From Telluria sp042683405 (GTDB lineage: Bacteria > Pseudomonadota > Gammaproteobacteria > Burkholderiales > Burkholderiaceae_D): a DNA stretch of 64,000 nt. Below, piece by piece: positions 42,168 to 50,420 of the stretch; positions within the stretch are counted from its first letter, which is position 1, and every line of letters starts with the position of its first letter. The DNA is taken from contig NZ_JBHUJS010000012.1 of NCBI RefSeq assembly GCF_042683405.1, forward strand, positions 62,001-126,000. The letters are read 5' to 3'. Made by a program: the position numbers and the translations under genes. The notes beneath the pieces are model-generated. The model was not told where the DNA came from and did no database searches. It worked only from the letters and a program-made list of their open reading frames with translations.

Positions 42168-43215
42168 CGGCAGCTCCTTCCGGCGCGGCCTCCGCCGGGC
42201 TGGCGGCAGGCGCGTTCGGGTCGCTGGACTCGGCCTCGTCGTCGCCGAATTCGGTCTCGAACACTGCCGCATCGAGACCGATCTGGCGCAGCCAGCGCAC
42301 CATCACGCCGACCGAGCCGTGCGTGACGATGACCCGCTCGGCCTCGGTGGCGCGGATCGCCGTCATCAGCCCGGGCCAGTCGGCATGGTCGGACAGCACA
42401 AAGCCGCGGTCCACCCCACGCCGGCGGCGCGCGCCGCGCAATTGCATCCAGCCGCTCGCGAATGCATCGCTGTAGTCGCCGAAGCGCTTCATCCACGGCG
42501 AGCCCGCCGCGGACGGCGGCGCGATGACGATCGAGCGCCGGATATCCGCCTTCTCGACCTCCGTGACCATGTGCGTTACGGGTAGCTGCACGCCGCCCTC
42601 GCGGTAGACCCGGTTCAGCGGTTCGGCCGCGCCATGGCAGATGATGGGACCGATCGACGGATCCAGTCCTGACAGGATGCGCTGCGCCTTGCCGAAAGCG
42701 TAGGCGAACACCACGCTCGCGCGCCCCTGCGCCGCGTTCTTGCGCCACCAGGCATTGATCTCGTCGAACAGTTCCTGCTGGGGGCACCAGCGGTAGATCG
42801 GCAGGCCGAACGTGGATTCGGTGATGAAGGTGTCGCAGCGCACCGGCTCGAACGGCGTGCAGGTGCCATCCGGCTCCACCTTGTAGTCGCCGGACGCGAC
42901 CCAGACCTCGCCCTGGTATTCCATCCGCACCTGGGCCGAGCCCAGCACGTGCCCTGCGGGATGCAGCGAGATCTTCACGCCGTTGTGCACGACGGTGTCG
43001 CCGTAGTCGAGCGCGTCGACCTGGATGTCGCCCAGACGTGAACGCAGGATGCCGACGCCGCTGGCCGCCGTGAGATAGCGCTCGCTGCCCCAGCGCGCAT
43101 GGTCGCCGTGGGCGTGCGTGATCACGGCGCGCCCCACGGGCCGCCAGGGATCGATATAGAAGTCGCCGGGCACGCAATACATGCCTTCCCGGCGCACGAC
43201 CACCATGTCGCTCAT
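42160..43215 (-). CDS. Ligase-associated metallo-beta-lactamase (beta-CASP) exonuclease
   Basis: The 351-residue protein shows the metallo-beta-lactamase motif ITHAHGDHARWGS, then HPAGHVLGSAQVRMEYQGEVWVASGDYKVEPDGT and the beta-CASP part with FAYAFGKAQRIL and VLSDHADWPGLM. This set matches the SNM1/Pso2-like exonuclease of ligase-associated operons. It probably trims DNA ends before joining. It is the first gene of the four-gene operon, 21 bp after recQ. The C-terminal 30 residues are Ala/Pro/Glu-rich and poorly conserved. Confidence 0.92.
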   Translation of the reverse strand: MSDMVVVRREGMYCVPGDFYIDPWRPVGRAVITHAHGDHARWGSERYLTAASGVGILRSRLGDIQVDALDYGDTVVHNGVKISLHPAGHVLGSAQVRMEYQGEVWVASGDYKVEPDGTCTPFEPVRCDTFITESTFGLPIYRWCPQQELFDEINAWWRKNAAQGRASVVFAYAFGKAQRILSGLDPSIGPIICHGAAEPLNRVYREGGVQLPVTHMVTEVEKADIRRSIVIAPPSAAGSPWMKRFGDYSDAFASGWMQLRGARRRRGVDRGFVLSDHADWPGLMTAIRATEAERVIVTHGSVGVMVRWLRQIGLDAAVFETEFGDDEAESSDPNAPAASPAEAAPEGAADA

Positions 43216-43236
43216 GCGCCGCCCCTTTTCAAGCCG

Positions 43237-44934
43237 CTATCCGGGAGCCGCGGCTGCCGGTGTCACGAAGTCGGCCAGGAAGGTTTTCTCGCCGTCCGCT
43301 TCGAAGGCGATCGTGACCTGGTCGCCGGCCACGGCAACCACGATGCCTTCGTCATACTTAGGAACCTTGACGCGCGCGCCGACTTCGAACGCGGGTGCGG
43401 CCGGCTCGGCATGCGGCGGCGCCTGGACGGGGATGAAGTCGGACAGGTCGACCTGGATCTGCGGCGGATTGCGGCAGTTGTCGCACATGCCGCAGCTGTC
43501 GAAATCCTGCGCCTCGTCGCCGAAGTAGTCGAGCAGCACCTTCCAGCGGCAAAAGCCGCTGACTGCATACGATACCATCGCCTCCAGCGCCTCGCGGTCG
43601 CGCTCCTGCTTCTCGACATAGGTGTGCGCCAGCTCGTCGAAATCGGCCGCCTTGGGAACCGCGCGGGTCACGCTGTATTCGAGCTTGCGGCTCTGGCGCA
43701 GCAGGCCCGCGTCCTTGAGCAGCTTGAGGCCGATGCGCAGCTGGTTGGGGTGCACCTCGCCCTTGAAGTCGGCGACCGCCATCGGGGTCTCGCTGGCCGC
43801 CACCTGCTCATACGCGTCGCGCAGCTCGGCGGCGGTCGGATAGTGCTTCACGAGGAAGAACTGCTGCACGCGCTTGTCGTCCTGCAGGTAGAGCAGCACG
43901 CATTCGGCGCTGCCGCCGTCGCGGCCGGCGCGACCGGACTCCTGGTAGTACGACTCCAGGTTGGCCGGCACCTGCAGATGGATCACGAAGCGCGTATCGG
44001 GCTTGTCGATACCCATGCCGAACGCGTTGGTGGCAACCATCACGCGCCGTTCCCCGGACATGAACATATCCTGGTTCTGCTGGCGTTCTGCGGCCGGCAA
44101 CTTGCCGTGGTAGAGCGCGACGCTTTCGCCTGCTTCCTCTAGCAGCGCATACAGCTCTTCTGCGGCCTTCACGGTGGCGGCATACACGATGCCCACGCCT
44201 TCGGTCTCGTGCACCAGGCGCAGCGCCTGCTGGTTCTTTTCGTCGTGGTTGGTCACCTGCAGCACGCTGTAGTGCAGGTTGGGACGGTAGATGCCGGTGT
44301 TGATGACCGCAAGCTTGCGTCCCAACTGGCGGCCGATGTCGTCGATCACGTCGTCGGTCGCAGTGGCGGTCAGCGCCAGCATCAGCGGATGGCCGAGGGC
44401 GCGGATCGAAGACGCCATTTCGATGTAGGCCGGGCGGAAGTCGTGGCCCCATTGCGAAATGCAGTGGGCCTCGTCCACCACCACCAGCGAGATATCGGAC
44501 TGCTTGAGCACCTCGATAAAGTCGGGCATGGCCAGGCGTTCGGGCGTGCAGAAGATGATCTCGTGCCGGCCGTGCCGGATGCCGTCGAGCGCCGTTTCCT
44601 CTTCCTCGCGCGTCAGCGTACTGTTGACCTGCACCGCGCTGATGCCGAGTTCCTCCAGCTTTTCGAGCTGGTCCTTCATCAGCGAGATCAGCGGCGAAAC
44701 CACCACGGTGGCGCCGGGAATGATGGTAGCGGCGATCTGGTAGCACAGCGACTTGCCGCTACCGGTGGGCATGATGGCCAGCGTATCGTGGCCGTCCAGG
44801 ATACTGTCGATGACGCGCTGCTGGCCATCGCGCAGGCGCTCGATGCCGAAAACGTCACGCAGCAGGCGCGCGATCAGGTTGCGGCGCGCTGCGCGGGCGC
44901 CCTTGTGCAGGAGTTTGGGGTCGTGTCGGGTCAT
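43237..44934 (-). CDS. recQ: RecQ-type ATP-dependent DNA helicase with C-terminal Tudor-like domain
   Basis: Start 44934 gives MTRHDPKLLHKGARAARRNLIARLLRDVFG. The 565-residue protein has motif I TLAIMPTGSGKSLCYQ, VVSPLISLMKDQ, motif II VVVDEAHCISQWGHDFRP, LTATATDDV, and ATNAFGMGIDKPDTRFVIHLQ. The RecQ zinc site (CRWKVLLDYFGD, CGMCDNC) follows. Instead of an HRDC domain it ends with FEVGARVKVPKYDEGIVVAVAGDQVTIAFE, a Tudor/KOW-like module like that at the end of UvrD/PcrA. RecQ acts in recombination repair. It is 21 bp upstream of the ligase-associated operon, so repair functions may be co-expressed. Confidence 0.92.
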   Translation of the reverse strand: MTRHDPKLLHKGARAARRNLIARLLRDVFGIERLRDGQQRVIDSILDGHDTLAIMPTGSGKSLCYQIAATIIPGATVVVSPLISLMKDQLEKLEELGISAVQVNSTLTREEEETALDGIRHGRHEIIFCTPERLAMPDFIEVLKQSDISLVVVDEAHCISQWGHDFRPAYIEMASSIRALGHPLMLALTATATDDVIDDIGRQLGRKLAVINTGIYRPNLHYSVLQVTNHDEKNQQALRLVHETEGVGIVYAATVKAAEELYALLEEAGESVALYHGKLPAAERQQNQDMFMSGERRVMVATNAFGMGIDKPDTRFVIHLQVPANLESYYQESGRAGRDGGSAECVLLYLQDDKRVQQFFLVKHYPTAAELRDAYEQVAASETPMAVADFKGEVHPNQLRIGLKLLKDAGLLRQSRKLEYSVTRAVPKAADFDELAHTYVEKQERDREALEAMVSYAVSGFCRWKVLLDYFGDEAQDFDSCGMCDNCRNPPQIQVDLSDFIPVQAPPHAEPAAPAFEVGARVKVPKYDEGIVVAVAGDQVTIAFEADGEKTFLADFVTPAAAAPG

Positions 44935-44979
44935 GGCCCCACTGTAGGGCGGGCGCAATTTGCCCGCCATAGGACGCCA

Positions 44980-45036
44980 CCTACAACAATCGTAGGAGCG
45001 CCCCTCTCAGCGGCAGCATGGGAAATTATCCTACAG
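44980..45036. promoter_or_regulatory. Dyads upstream of the 39-residue membrane protein gene
   Basis: CCTAC-AACAATC-GTAGG (44980-44996) is a perfect inverted repeat. It is followed by GGGAAATTATCCTACA (about 45020-45035), which resembles the TAGGAAATTTCCTA palindrome at 33314-33327. A G/C hairpin (GGCGGGC-N7-GCCCGCC, 44948-44968) lies further towards recQ. TAAGAT at 45081-45086 could be a –10 for the small gene. Confidence 0.5.
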
Positions 45037-45112
45037 ATCGGCGGATTGTTAGCCGATGGTTCTGGCTTTATCGAACAACTAAGATGGAACCATTCGCAAA
45101 GGAGAAACCATC

Positions 45113-45232
45113 ATGTTCCGCATTACCCCGCTCATCTGGAGTGCCATTCACGTCGGCGTTGTGAGCGCCGCCACCTGGCTGGTCGTCGCATCGGACCTGC
45201 TCGACAGCGCCCCGCTCTTCTTCATCCACTGA
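45113..45232 (+). CDS. 39-residue single-pass membrane protein
   Basis: The frame begins MFRITPLIWSAIHVGVVSAA, continues TWLVVASDLLDSAPLFFIH and stops at TGA. AAAGGAGAAACC gives a strong ribosome site six bases before the ATG, and the middle is a hydrophobic helix of about 20 residues. It is too short for usual gene finding. It is transcribed away from recQ and meets ahpD end to end with no gap. A promoter region with inverted repeats lies upstream. I know of no family for it. The strong ribosome site and clean helix argue that it is real. Confidence 0.65.
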   Translation: MFRITPLIWSAIHVGVVSAATWLVVASDLLDSAPLFFIH

Positions 45233-45754
45233 TCAGGAAGAAGCCACCATGCACAGCGTTGCTGCATTGACTACGGCGGCGATCCGGCCGATGTCGCGCA
45301 ACTGCTGCACGCTCATGCCTTCCTTCTTCAGCAGCTCGGAGTGCGACTGCACGCAAAAGTGGCACTTGCCCACGATCGAGGCAGCCAGCGCGTACATCTC
45401 GAAGCGGCGCTTGTCCACGCCGCCGTGCGACGCGTAAGCATTCATCCGCAGCTGCGCGGGCATCGTCTTCAGGTCCGCGTCATTCGCCATCTCCACGAAC
45501 GGATACCACACGTTATTCATGCCCATCAGGGCCGACGCCGTCAGCGCCCCGTTGACCTCTTCCGGTGACAGCAGGCCGCTTTCCTTGATCGCATCGACGA
45601 ACTTGCGGTTCTTGGCCGCAAACGCTGCCGAGAGCGCCACGCCAAGCGCGTCGTTGCCTTCCAGGGTGGAGCGCGCGATGGTGCCGTCGAGGTTCAGGCG
45701 GATATCCTTCGCATAGTCCGGGATCATTTCCTTGATCGAATTCAGAAAGTCCAT
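45233..45754 (-). CDS. ahpD: Alkyl hydroperoxide reductase AhpD-like protein
   Basis: The 173-residue all-helical protein begins MDFLNSIKEMIPDYAKDIRLNL and has the redox motif CHFCVQSHSELL near residues 130-140 (CxxC plus a conserved His). AhpD passes electrons to AhpC. It follows ahpC after 54 bp with a terminator-like hairpin between, so it probably receives a fraction of ahpC transcription. AGGA lies seven bases before the ATG; the TTG six bases upstream is a weaker start. Confidence 0.92.
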   Translation of the reverse strand: MDFLNSIKEMIPDYAKDIRLNLDGTIARSTLEGNDALGVALSAAFAAKNRKFVDAIKESGLLSPEEVNGALTASALMGMNNVWYPFVEMANDADLKTMPAQLRMNAYASHGGVDKRRFEMYALAASIVGKCHFCVQSHSELLKKEGMSVQQLRDIGRIAAVVNAATLCMVASS

Positions 45755-45780
45755 AGTCAAATCCTATTGTGAAGAGGTTT

Positions 45781-45801
45781 AAAAACCCGCCGAAGCGGGT
45801 T
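45781..45801 (-). terminator. Terminator/attenuator between ahpC and ahpD
   Basis: On the minus strand AACCCGC-TTCG-GCGGGTT is followed by a T-run and lies eight bases after the ahpC stop. It should reduce expression of ahpD relative to ahpC. Confidence 0.8.
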
Positions 45802-45808
45802 GAGTGTA

Positions 45809-46357
45809 TTACAGCGTGCTGCCGCCAACCGCGCGGTTGCAAGGGCACAGCTCGTCGGTCTGCAGACCGTCCAGAATGCGCAGGATTTCTTCCGGGTTGC
45901 GGCCCACGTTCAGGTTGTTGACCGACACGTGCTGGATGGTATTGTCCGGGTCGACGATGAAGGTGGCACGCAGCGCCACGCCAGCCGACTTGTCGCGCAC
46001 GCCGAGCATGTCGATCAGGGAACCGGTCGAATCGCCGAATGCGTAGTGGTTCAGCTTGTCCAGGTCCTTGTGCTCACGGCGCCATGCCAGTTTGCAGAAC
46101 TCGTTGTCGCTGGAACCGCCCATCAGGACAGCGTCGCGCTCTTCGAACTGCTTGGCCAGCTTGCCGAATTCGACGATCTCGGTCGGGCACACGAACGTGA
46201 AGTCCTTCGGGTAGAAGTAGATGATCTTCCACTTGCCCGGGAACGATGCTTCGGTGATGGTCTCGAACGCCGATACGCCGTTTTCTTCGTGGTTGTTGAA
46301 GCCTGGTTTAGCAGCCTGGACGCTGAAGCTGTCGAGTTTTTCGCCTACGGTTTTCAT
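45809..46357 (-). CDS. ahpC: Peroxiredoxin AhpC
   Basis: Start 46357 gives MKTVGEKLDSFSVQAAKPG with AAGGA upstream. The 182-residue 2-Cys peroxiredoxin has the peroxidatic cysteine in FYPKDFTFVCPTEIVEFGKL and the resolving cysteine in DELCPCNRA near the C-terminus. It resembles the actinobacterial/Burkholderia type that pairs with AhpD rather than AhpF, consistent with its neighbour. It detoxifies hydrogen and organic peroxides. The upstream region has a TATCGAA-C-TTCGATT dyad (46405-46419), but no full OxyR site could be fitted. Confidence 0.95.
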   Translation of the reverse strand: MKTVGEKLDSFSVQAAKPGFNNHEENGVSAFETITEASFPGKWKIIYFYPKDFTFVCPTEIVEFGKLAKQFEERDAVLMGGSSDNEFCKLAWRREHKDLDKLNHYAFGDSTGSLIDMLGVRDKSAGVALRATFIVDPDNTIQHVSVNNLNVGRNPEEILRILDGLQTDELCPCNRAVGGSTL

Positions 46358-46404
46358 TGACGTTTTCCTTAATAGTTGTTGAACCAACGGACAAAGTATA
46401 ACGC

Positions 46405-46419
46405 TATCGAACTTCGATT
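46405..46419. promoter_or_regulatory. Dyad upstream of ahpC
   Basis: TATCGAA-C-TTCGATT is a near-perfect inverted repeat about 50 bp before the ahpC ATG in an AT-rich region. It may be an operator for a peroxide regulator, but spacing does not match a classical OxyR site. Confidence 0.35.
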
Positions 46420-46647
46420 AGAAATAGTATTTGCCTAAAGGGTCGATAGATTATTGTTAAGCTGGCTCATTTCGCCCGCCCGCAAGAGCCAGCAAGTGTA
46501 GCGCGGAGCGTGCCCGGCTGTCGTCAATCGTGCGCAAGTCTTGGAACTCCCCTAGACACCAAACGGACGTCCGGCGAACCGCTTGCGCCCCTATACGATT
46601 CTGTTTAGATTCGTACTAACCGTTCAGCGCAAGGCATGAGGAACAGT

Positions 46648-46900
46648 ATGCAATTTCCAGCACATCTGGAAACCGCGGGCAAGGGCGGTTTCGTCGGTCA
46701 CGTTAAGGGATATTCCCGAAGCGATCACCCAAGGCGACGATCGGAGAGAAGCGATTGAAATGGTTCGCAAAACAAACGGGTTGTGCTACCGCCTTCCACT
46801 GCCGAGGAAGGCGAAGAGTACACTTCCCAACCGGCGAATGTCATCTCGACAGTACTGTGGTTGAATAAACTGCTCGGGCAGCGTCACTCAAATAAAAAAT
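46648..46900 (+). pseudogene. Decayed HicB-like antitoxin remnant
   Basis: Three frames in succession read like one HicB antitoxin. MQFPAHLETAGKGGFV (46648 on) is followed, after a +1 shift near 46695, by VTLRDIPEAITQGDDRREAIEM. After a deletion and a second shift comes LPPSTAEEGEEYTSQPANV and a helix (VLWLNKLLGQ). HicB proteins have the order FPAHFET – VVTFRDIPEAITQGDDRAEAIEMA – PLPSPAEEGEE – LPASVAAKVLLLNEML, so the fit is good. No hicA toxin is seen beside it. The last part is in frame with the downstream gene and extends that gene's apparent length artificially. Confidence 0.65.
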
Positions 46901-46917
46901 TAGATGCCTGGAGGCTC

Positions 46918-47523
46918 ATGAAAGATCTGCTGGAATCGCTTGCACAAAATTTTGATGACGCAGAAGGCTCCATCCACGTGGCGACAGCCGACTGGTTTGC
47001 GGATGACCTTCGCTTGGAACTGTCGATCAGATTTCATGACGACCGATGGGAATTGTGGGAGGTCTCCTGTTCAGGTGTGGTGGAAGAATCCCTTAGCTCC
47101 GCGAGTTGCGACACGCTGGTGATCTCGGCAGATTCTCCCCTGTTGCATCCTTTTATTGAGCCAGACATGCCAATCATGTTCTCCCATAACGCCTTGGCGC
47201 CGGAAACCTTGTTCGGGATCGTTTGTTCGTGTTGTATCGAAGTTACCGGAAAGCCGGAAAGTATCCCCAGGTTCATCAACGGCATAGCGACGAGTGAAGG
47301 AATTTGCAGCTCGGCCTATGGGCTGCTCGGCCGTTTCCCTGCGTCGCTTGGCACCCGAATTCTTGAAGCTTTACAGGACAAGCCCATCCAGGTGATCGGC
47401 TTGCCGGGCCACCTCGCGACCCGTTGGAACGGAACGGAGCACGTTCCATATGGGAATCTCCAAGTTCTCGAAATCGGCAATTCCTACGTGATCGCTGACT
47501 GCTTCAGCGCTCAGCGCGCCTAG
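46918..47523 (+). CDS. Unknown protein
   Basis: Start 46918 is preceded by GGAGG at five bases (TGGAGGCTCATG), which argues for this ATG and against the longer frame that begins in the hicB remnant. The 201-residue protein begins MKDLLESLAQNFDDAEGSIHVA and includes LELSIRFHDDRWELWEVSCSG, a Cys pair (VCSCCIEV) and GNLQVLEIGNSYVIADCFSAQ at the end. It is acidic, with no signal peptide. GC content is near 53 %, clearly below the surrounding genes, which suggests recent acquisition. I do not recognise the family. The fold may be alpha/beta, and an immunity-protein role is only a guess. Confidence 0.7.
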   Translation: MKDLLESLAQNFDDAEGSIHVATADWFADDLRLELSIRFHDDRWELWEVSCSGVVEESLSSASCDTLVISADSPLLHPFIEPDMPIMFSHNALAPETLFGIVCSCCIEVTGKPESIPRFINGIATSEGICSSAYGLLGRFPASLGTRILEALQDKPIQVIGLPGHLATRWNGTEHVPYGNLQVLEIGNSYVIADCFSAQRA

Positions 47524-47753
47524 ACAAACGGTGAGCCACGCTTGCGTTGTACGCCCAGGGATCGTGCACTTGAATCCCGGATACCGATGACCGGGATATT
47601 TCGCTAGCGAAGAAGGCCCACCCTGAGCTGAACACTGTGAAAGCCTGCCCCGTTTGTGCCAGTGAAGACAAGTTCACAATGACGTGCGGGCCACCTGGTC
47701 CGACGACGCGCTGCTCAGGTTAAAATGTGGGCTGCATTCACGCAGCACACACA

Positions 47754-50420
47754 ATGACAACGATCCCGTCCGAAATCAATCCGGCAGCCATCAAAGGCGT
47801 CGCCGCGGAAAAGCACACACCCATGATGCAGCAGTACCTGCGCATCAAGGGCGAGTACCCGACCATGCTGGTGTTCTACCGCATGGGCGATTTCTACGAA
47901 CTGTTCCACGAAGACGCGGAAAAAGCGGCACGCATCCTCGGCATCACGCTGACCCAGCGCGGCGCTTCCGGGGGCAATCCGATCAAGATGGCGGGCGTGC
48001 CGTTCCACTCGCTGGACGGCTACCTCGCCAAGTTGGTCAAGCTGGGCGAGTCGTGCGCGATCTGCGAGCAGATCGGCGACCCGGCCACCAGCAAGGGTCC
48101 GGTCGAACGCAAGGTGGTGCGCGTCGTGACCCCTGGCACGCTGACCGATTCGGACCTGCTGCCCGAGAAATCGGACCGGCCGCTACTGGCCGTGTGCACG
48201 ATGAGCCAGCGCAAAGGCATCACGACCGGCCTCGCATGGCTTTCGCTGGCAAGCGGCGCCCTGCGCATGACGGAATTCCACGGCACCCCGGCCACCGCGC
48301 AGGCGCGCCTGCGCCACGAGCTGGAACGCATTTCGCCGGCCGAAGTGCTGCGCGCCGATGGCGCCGAGCTGTTCGAGGACGAAGGCGGCATCGGCCACGC
48401 GACGCGTGTGCCGGAATGGCATTTCGACGTGGTCCACGGCCACAAGGCCCTGCTGGACCAGTTGGGCGTCGCCACCCTGTCCGCGTTTGGCGCGGACGGC
48501 TTTGGCCCGGCATTTGGCGCCGCCGGCGCGCTGCTGCGCTACGCGCAATCGACCCAGGGCCGCGGCCTGCAGCACGTGCGCTCGCTGACTGCTGAAACCG
48601 AAACCGAGTTCATCGGCCTGGATGCCGCCACCCGCCGCAACCTGGAGCTGACCGAGACGATTCGCGGCCAGGAGTCCCCTACCCTGTTCTCGCTGCTGGA
48701 CCACTGCCGCACGGCGATGGGCTCGCGCCTGCTGCGCCACTGGCTGCACCATCCGCGCCGCGATCAGTCGGTGGCGCGGGCGCGCCATGCCGCCATCGAT
48801 GCGCTGGCATCCAGCGACGCGTTCGGCACGCTCGCAGCCACGCTGGCGCAAGTGCCGGATATCGAACGCATCACCACGCGCATTGCACTGCTGTCGGCAC
48901 GCCCGCGCGACCTGGCCAGCCTGCGCGACGGCCTCGGCCAGCTGCCGGCCCTGCGCCACGGCGTCGAGCTGTCGCTGCGTGCCGACGCGCCCGGGCTGCT
49001 GGCCGACATCGCCGGCATGTTGGCGACTCCGCACGAGTGCCTGGACCTGCTGCGCCGCGCGATCGCGGAAGAACCCTCGACGATGGTGCGCGACGGCGGC
49101 GTGTTCGCGCGCGGCTTCGACGCGGAGCTGGACGAGCTGCGCGGCCTGTCCGAGAACGCAGGCCAGTTCCTGGTGGACCTCGAAACGCGCGAGCGTGCGC
49201 GCACCGGCATCGCCAACCTGCGCGTCGAGTACAACAAGGTGCACGGCTTCTACATCGAAGTCACCAACGGCCAGGCCGACAAGGTGCCGGACGATTACCG
49301 CCGCCGCCAGACGCTGAAGAACTGCGAGCGCTACATCACGCCCGAACTCAAGGCGTTCGAAGACAAGGCCCTGTCCGCACAGGACCGCGCCCTGTCGCGC
49401 GAGAAGCTGCTGTACGACCAGCTGCTGGCAGACCTGGCGCAGTACATCGGCGTACTGCAGACCATCGCGCAGGGCCTGGCCCTGCTGGACACGCTGGCCG
49501 CCCTCGCCCACCACGCCGTCCGCCACAACTGGTGCGCGCCGCAGCTGGTGTCCGAGCCTTGCCTCGACATCCGCGAAGGCCGCCATCCGGTGGTGGAAAA
49601 CCAGATCGAGCGCTTCATCGCCAACGATTGCCAGCTGCGCGACGAGAAGCGACTGCTGCTGATCACCGGCCCCAACATGGGCGGTAAGTCGACCTTCATG
49701 CGGCAGGTCGCCCTGATCACGCTGCTCGCCTACGTGGGCAGCTATGTGCCGGCCACCAGCGCCACGATCGGTCCGATCGACCGCATCTTTACCCGCATCG
49801 GCGCGTCCGACGACCTGGCCAACGGCCGCTCGACCTTCATGGTGGAGATGACGGAGTCGGCCGCGATCCTGAACGGCGCCACCGAGCAGTCGCTGGTGCT
49901 GATGGACGAAGTGGGCCGCGGCACGTCGACCTTCGACGGCCTGGCCCTCGCGTGGGCGATTGCACGCCACCTGATCGAGACCAGCCGCAGCTTTACGCTG
50001 TTCGCCACGCACTATTTCGAGCTGACGCAGCTGCCCGACGCGCATCCGTCGGCGGCCAACGTGCACCTGTCGGCAGTCGAACACAAGGACAGCATCGTGT
50101 TCCTGCACGCGGTGCAGCCCGGTCCCGCCTCGCAGAGCTACGGCCTGCAGGTGGCGCAACTGGCCGGCGTACCGCAGCAGGTCATCAAGTCGGCACGCAA
50201 GCACCTGGCGCGGCTGGAAGCCCAGGCGATCGACGCCGGCGCGCAGCTGGACCTGTTCGCAGCGCCCGATCCCCAGGCGGAAGCGGCAAGCGAAGCCGAG
50301 GCCCACGCACAGGAGCGCGCACGCGCCCTGCATGACGCCATGGCCTCGATCGACCCCGATATGCTGAGTCCCCGCGAGGCGCTGGAGCACCTGTACCAGC
50401 TCAAGCGGCTGTCCGCGTGA
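47754..50420 (+). CDS. mutS: DNA mismatch repair protein MutS
   Basis: Start 47754 gives MTTIPSEINPAAIKGVAAEKHTPMMQQYLRIK. The 888-residue protein has the mismatch-binding motif FYRMGDFYELF near residue 40 with the conserved Phe and Glu. The connector, lever and clamp domains follow. The ATPase domain has Walker A ITGPNMGGKSTFMRQ, YVPA, TFMVEMTE, Walker B SLVLMDEVGRGTSTFDG and TLFATHYFELTQL. MutS detects mismatches and recruits MutL. A downstream secreted protein overlaps its stop by one base. Confidence 0.98.
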   Translation: MTTIPSEINPAAIKGVAAEKHTPMMQQYLRIKGEYPTMLVFYRMGDFYELFHEDAEKAARILGITLTQRGASGGNPIKMAGVPFHSLDGYLAKLVKLGESCAICEQIGDPATSKGPVERKVVRVVTPGTLTDSDLLPEKSDRPLLAVCTMSQRKGITTGLAWLSLASGALRMTEFHGTPATAQARLRHELERISPAEVLRADGAELFEDEGGIGHATRVPEWHFDVVHGHKALLDQLGVATLSAFGADGFGPAFGAAGALLRYAQSTQGRGLQHVRSLTAETETEFIGLDAATRRNLELTETIRGQESPTLFSLLDHCRTAMGSRLLRHWLHHPRRDQSVARARHAAIDALASSDAFGTLAATLAQVPDIERITTRIALLSARPRDLASLRDGLGQLPALRHGVELSLRADAPGLLADIAGMLATPHECLDLLRRAIAEEPSTMVRDGGVFARGFDAELDELRGLSENAGQFLVDLETRERARTGIANLRVEYNKVHGFYIEVTNGQADKVPDDYRRRQTLKNCERYITPELKAFEDKALSAQDRALSREKLLYDQLLADLAQYIGVLQTIAQGLALLDTLAALAHHAVRHNWCAPQLVSEPCLDIREGRHPVVENQIERFIANDCQLRDEKRLLLITGPNMGGKSTFMRQVALITLLAYVGSYVPATSATIGPIDRIFTRIGASDDLANGRSTFMVEMTESAAILNGATEQSLVLMDEVGRGTSTFDGLALAWAIARHLIETSRSFTLFATHYFELTQLPDAHPSAANVHLSAVEHKDSIVFLHAVQPGPASQSYGLQVAQLAGVPQQVIKSARKHLARLEAQAIDAGAQLDLFAAPDPQAEAASEAEAHAQERARALHDAMASIDPDMLSPREALEHLYQLKRLSA

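Noticed and set aside
41741..43177. Long alternative frame over the ligase and exonuclease genes
   Set aside because: It is in a wrong frame of both genes and lacks motifs. The genuine frames have complete catalytic signatures and typical overlaps.
46404..46449. Possible OxyR site upstream of ahpC
   Set aside because: ATAG and CTAT tetramers are present, but the four-tetramer N7 spacing of OxyR could not be fitted. Only a simple dyad is reported.
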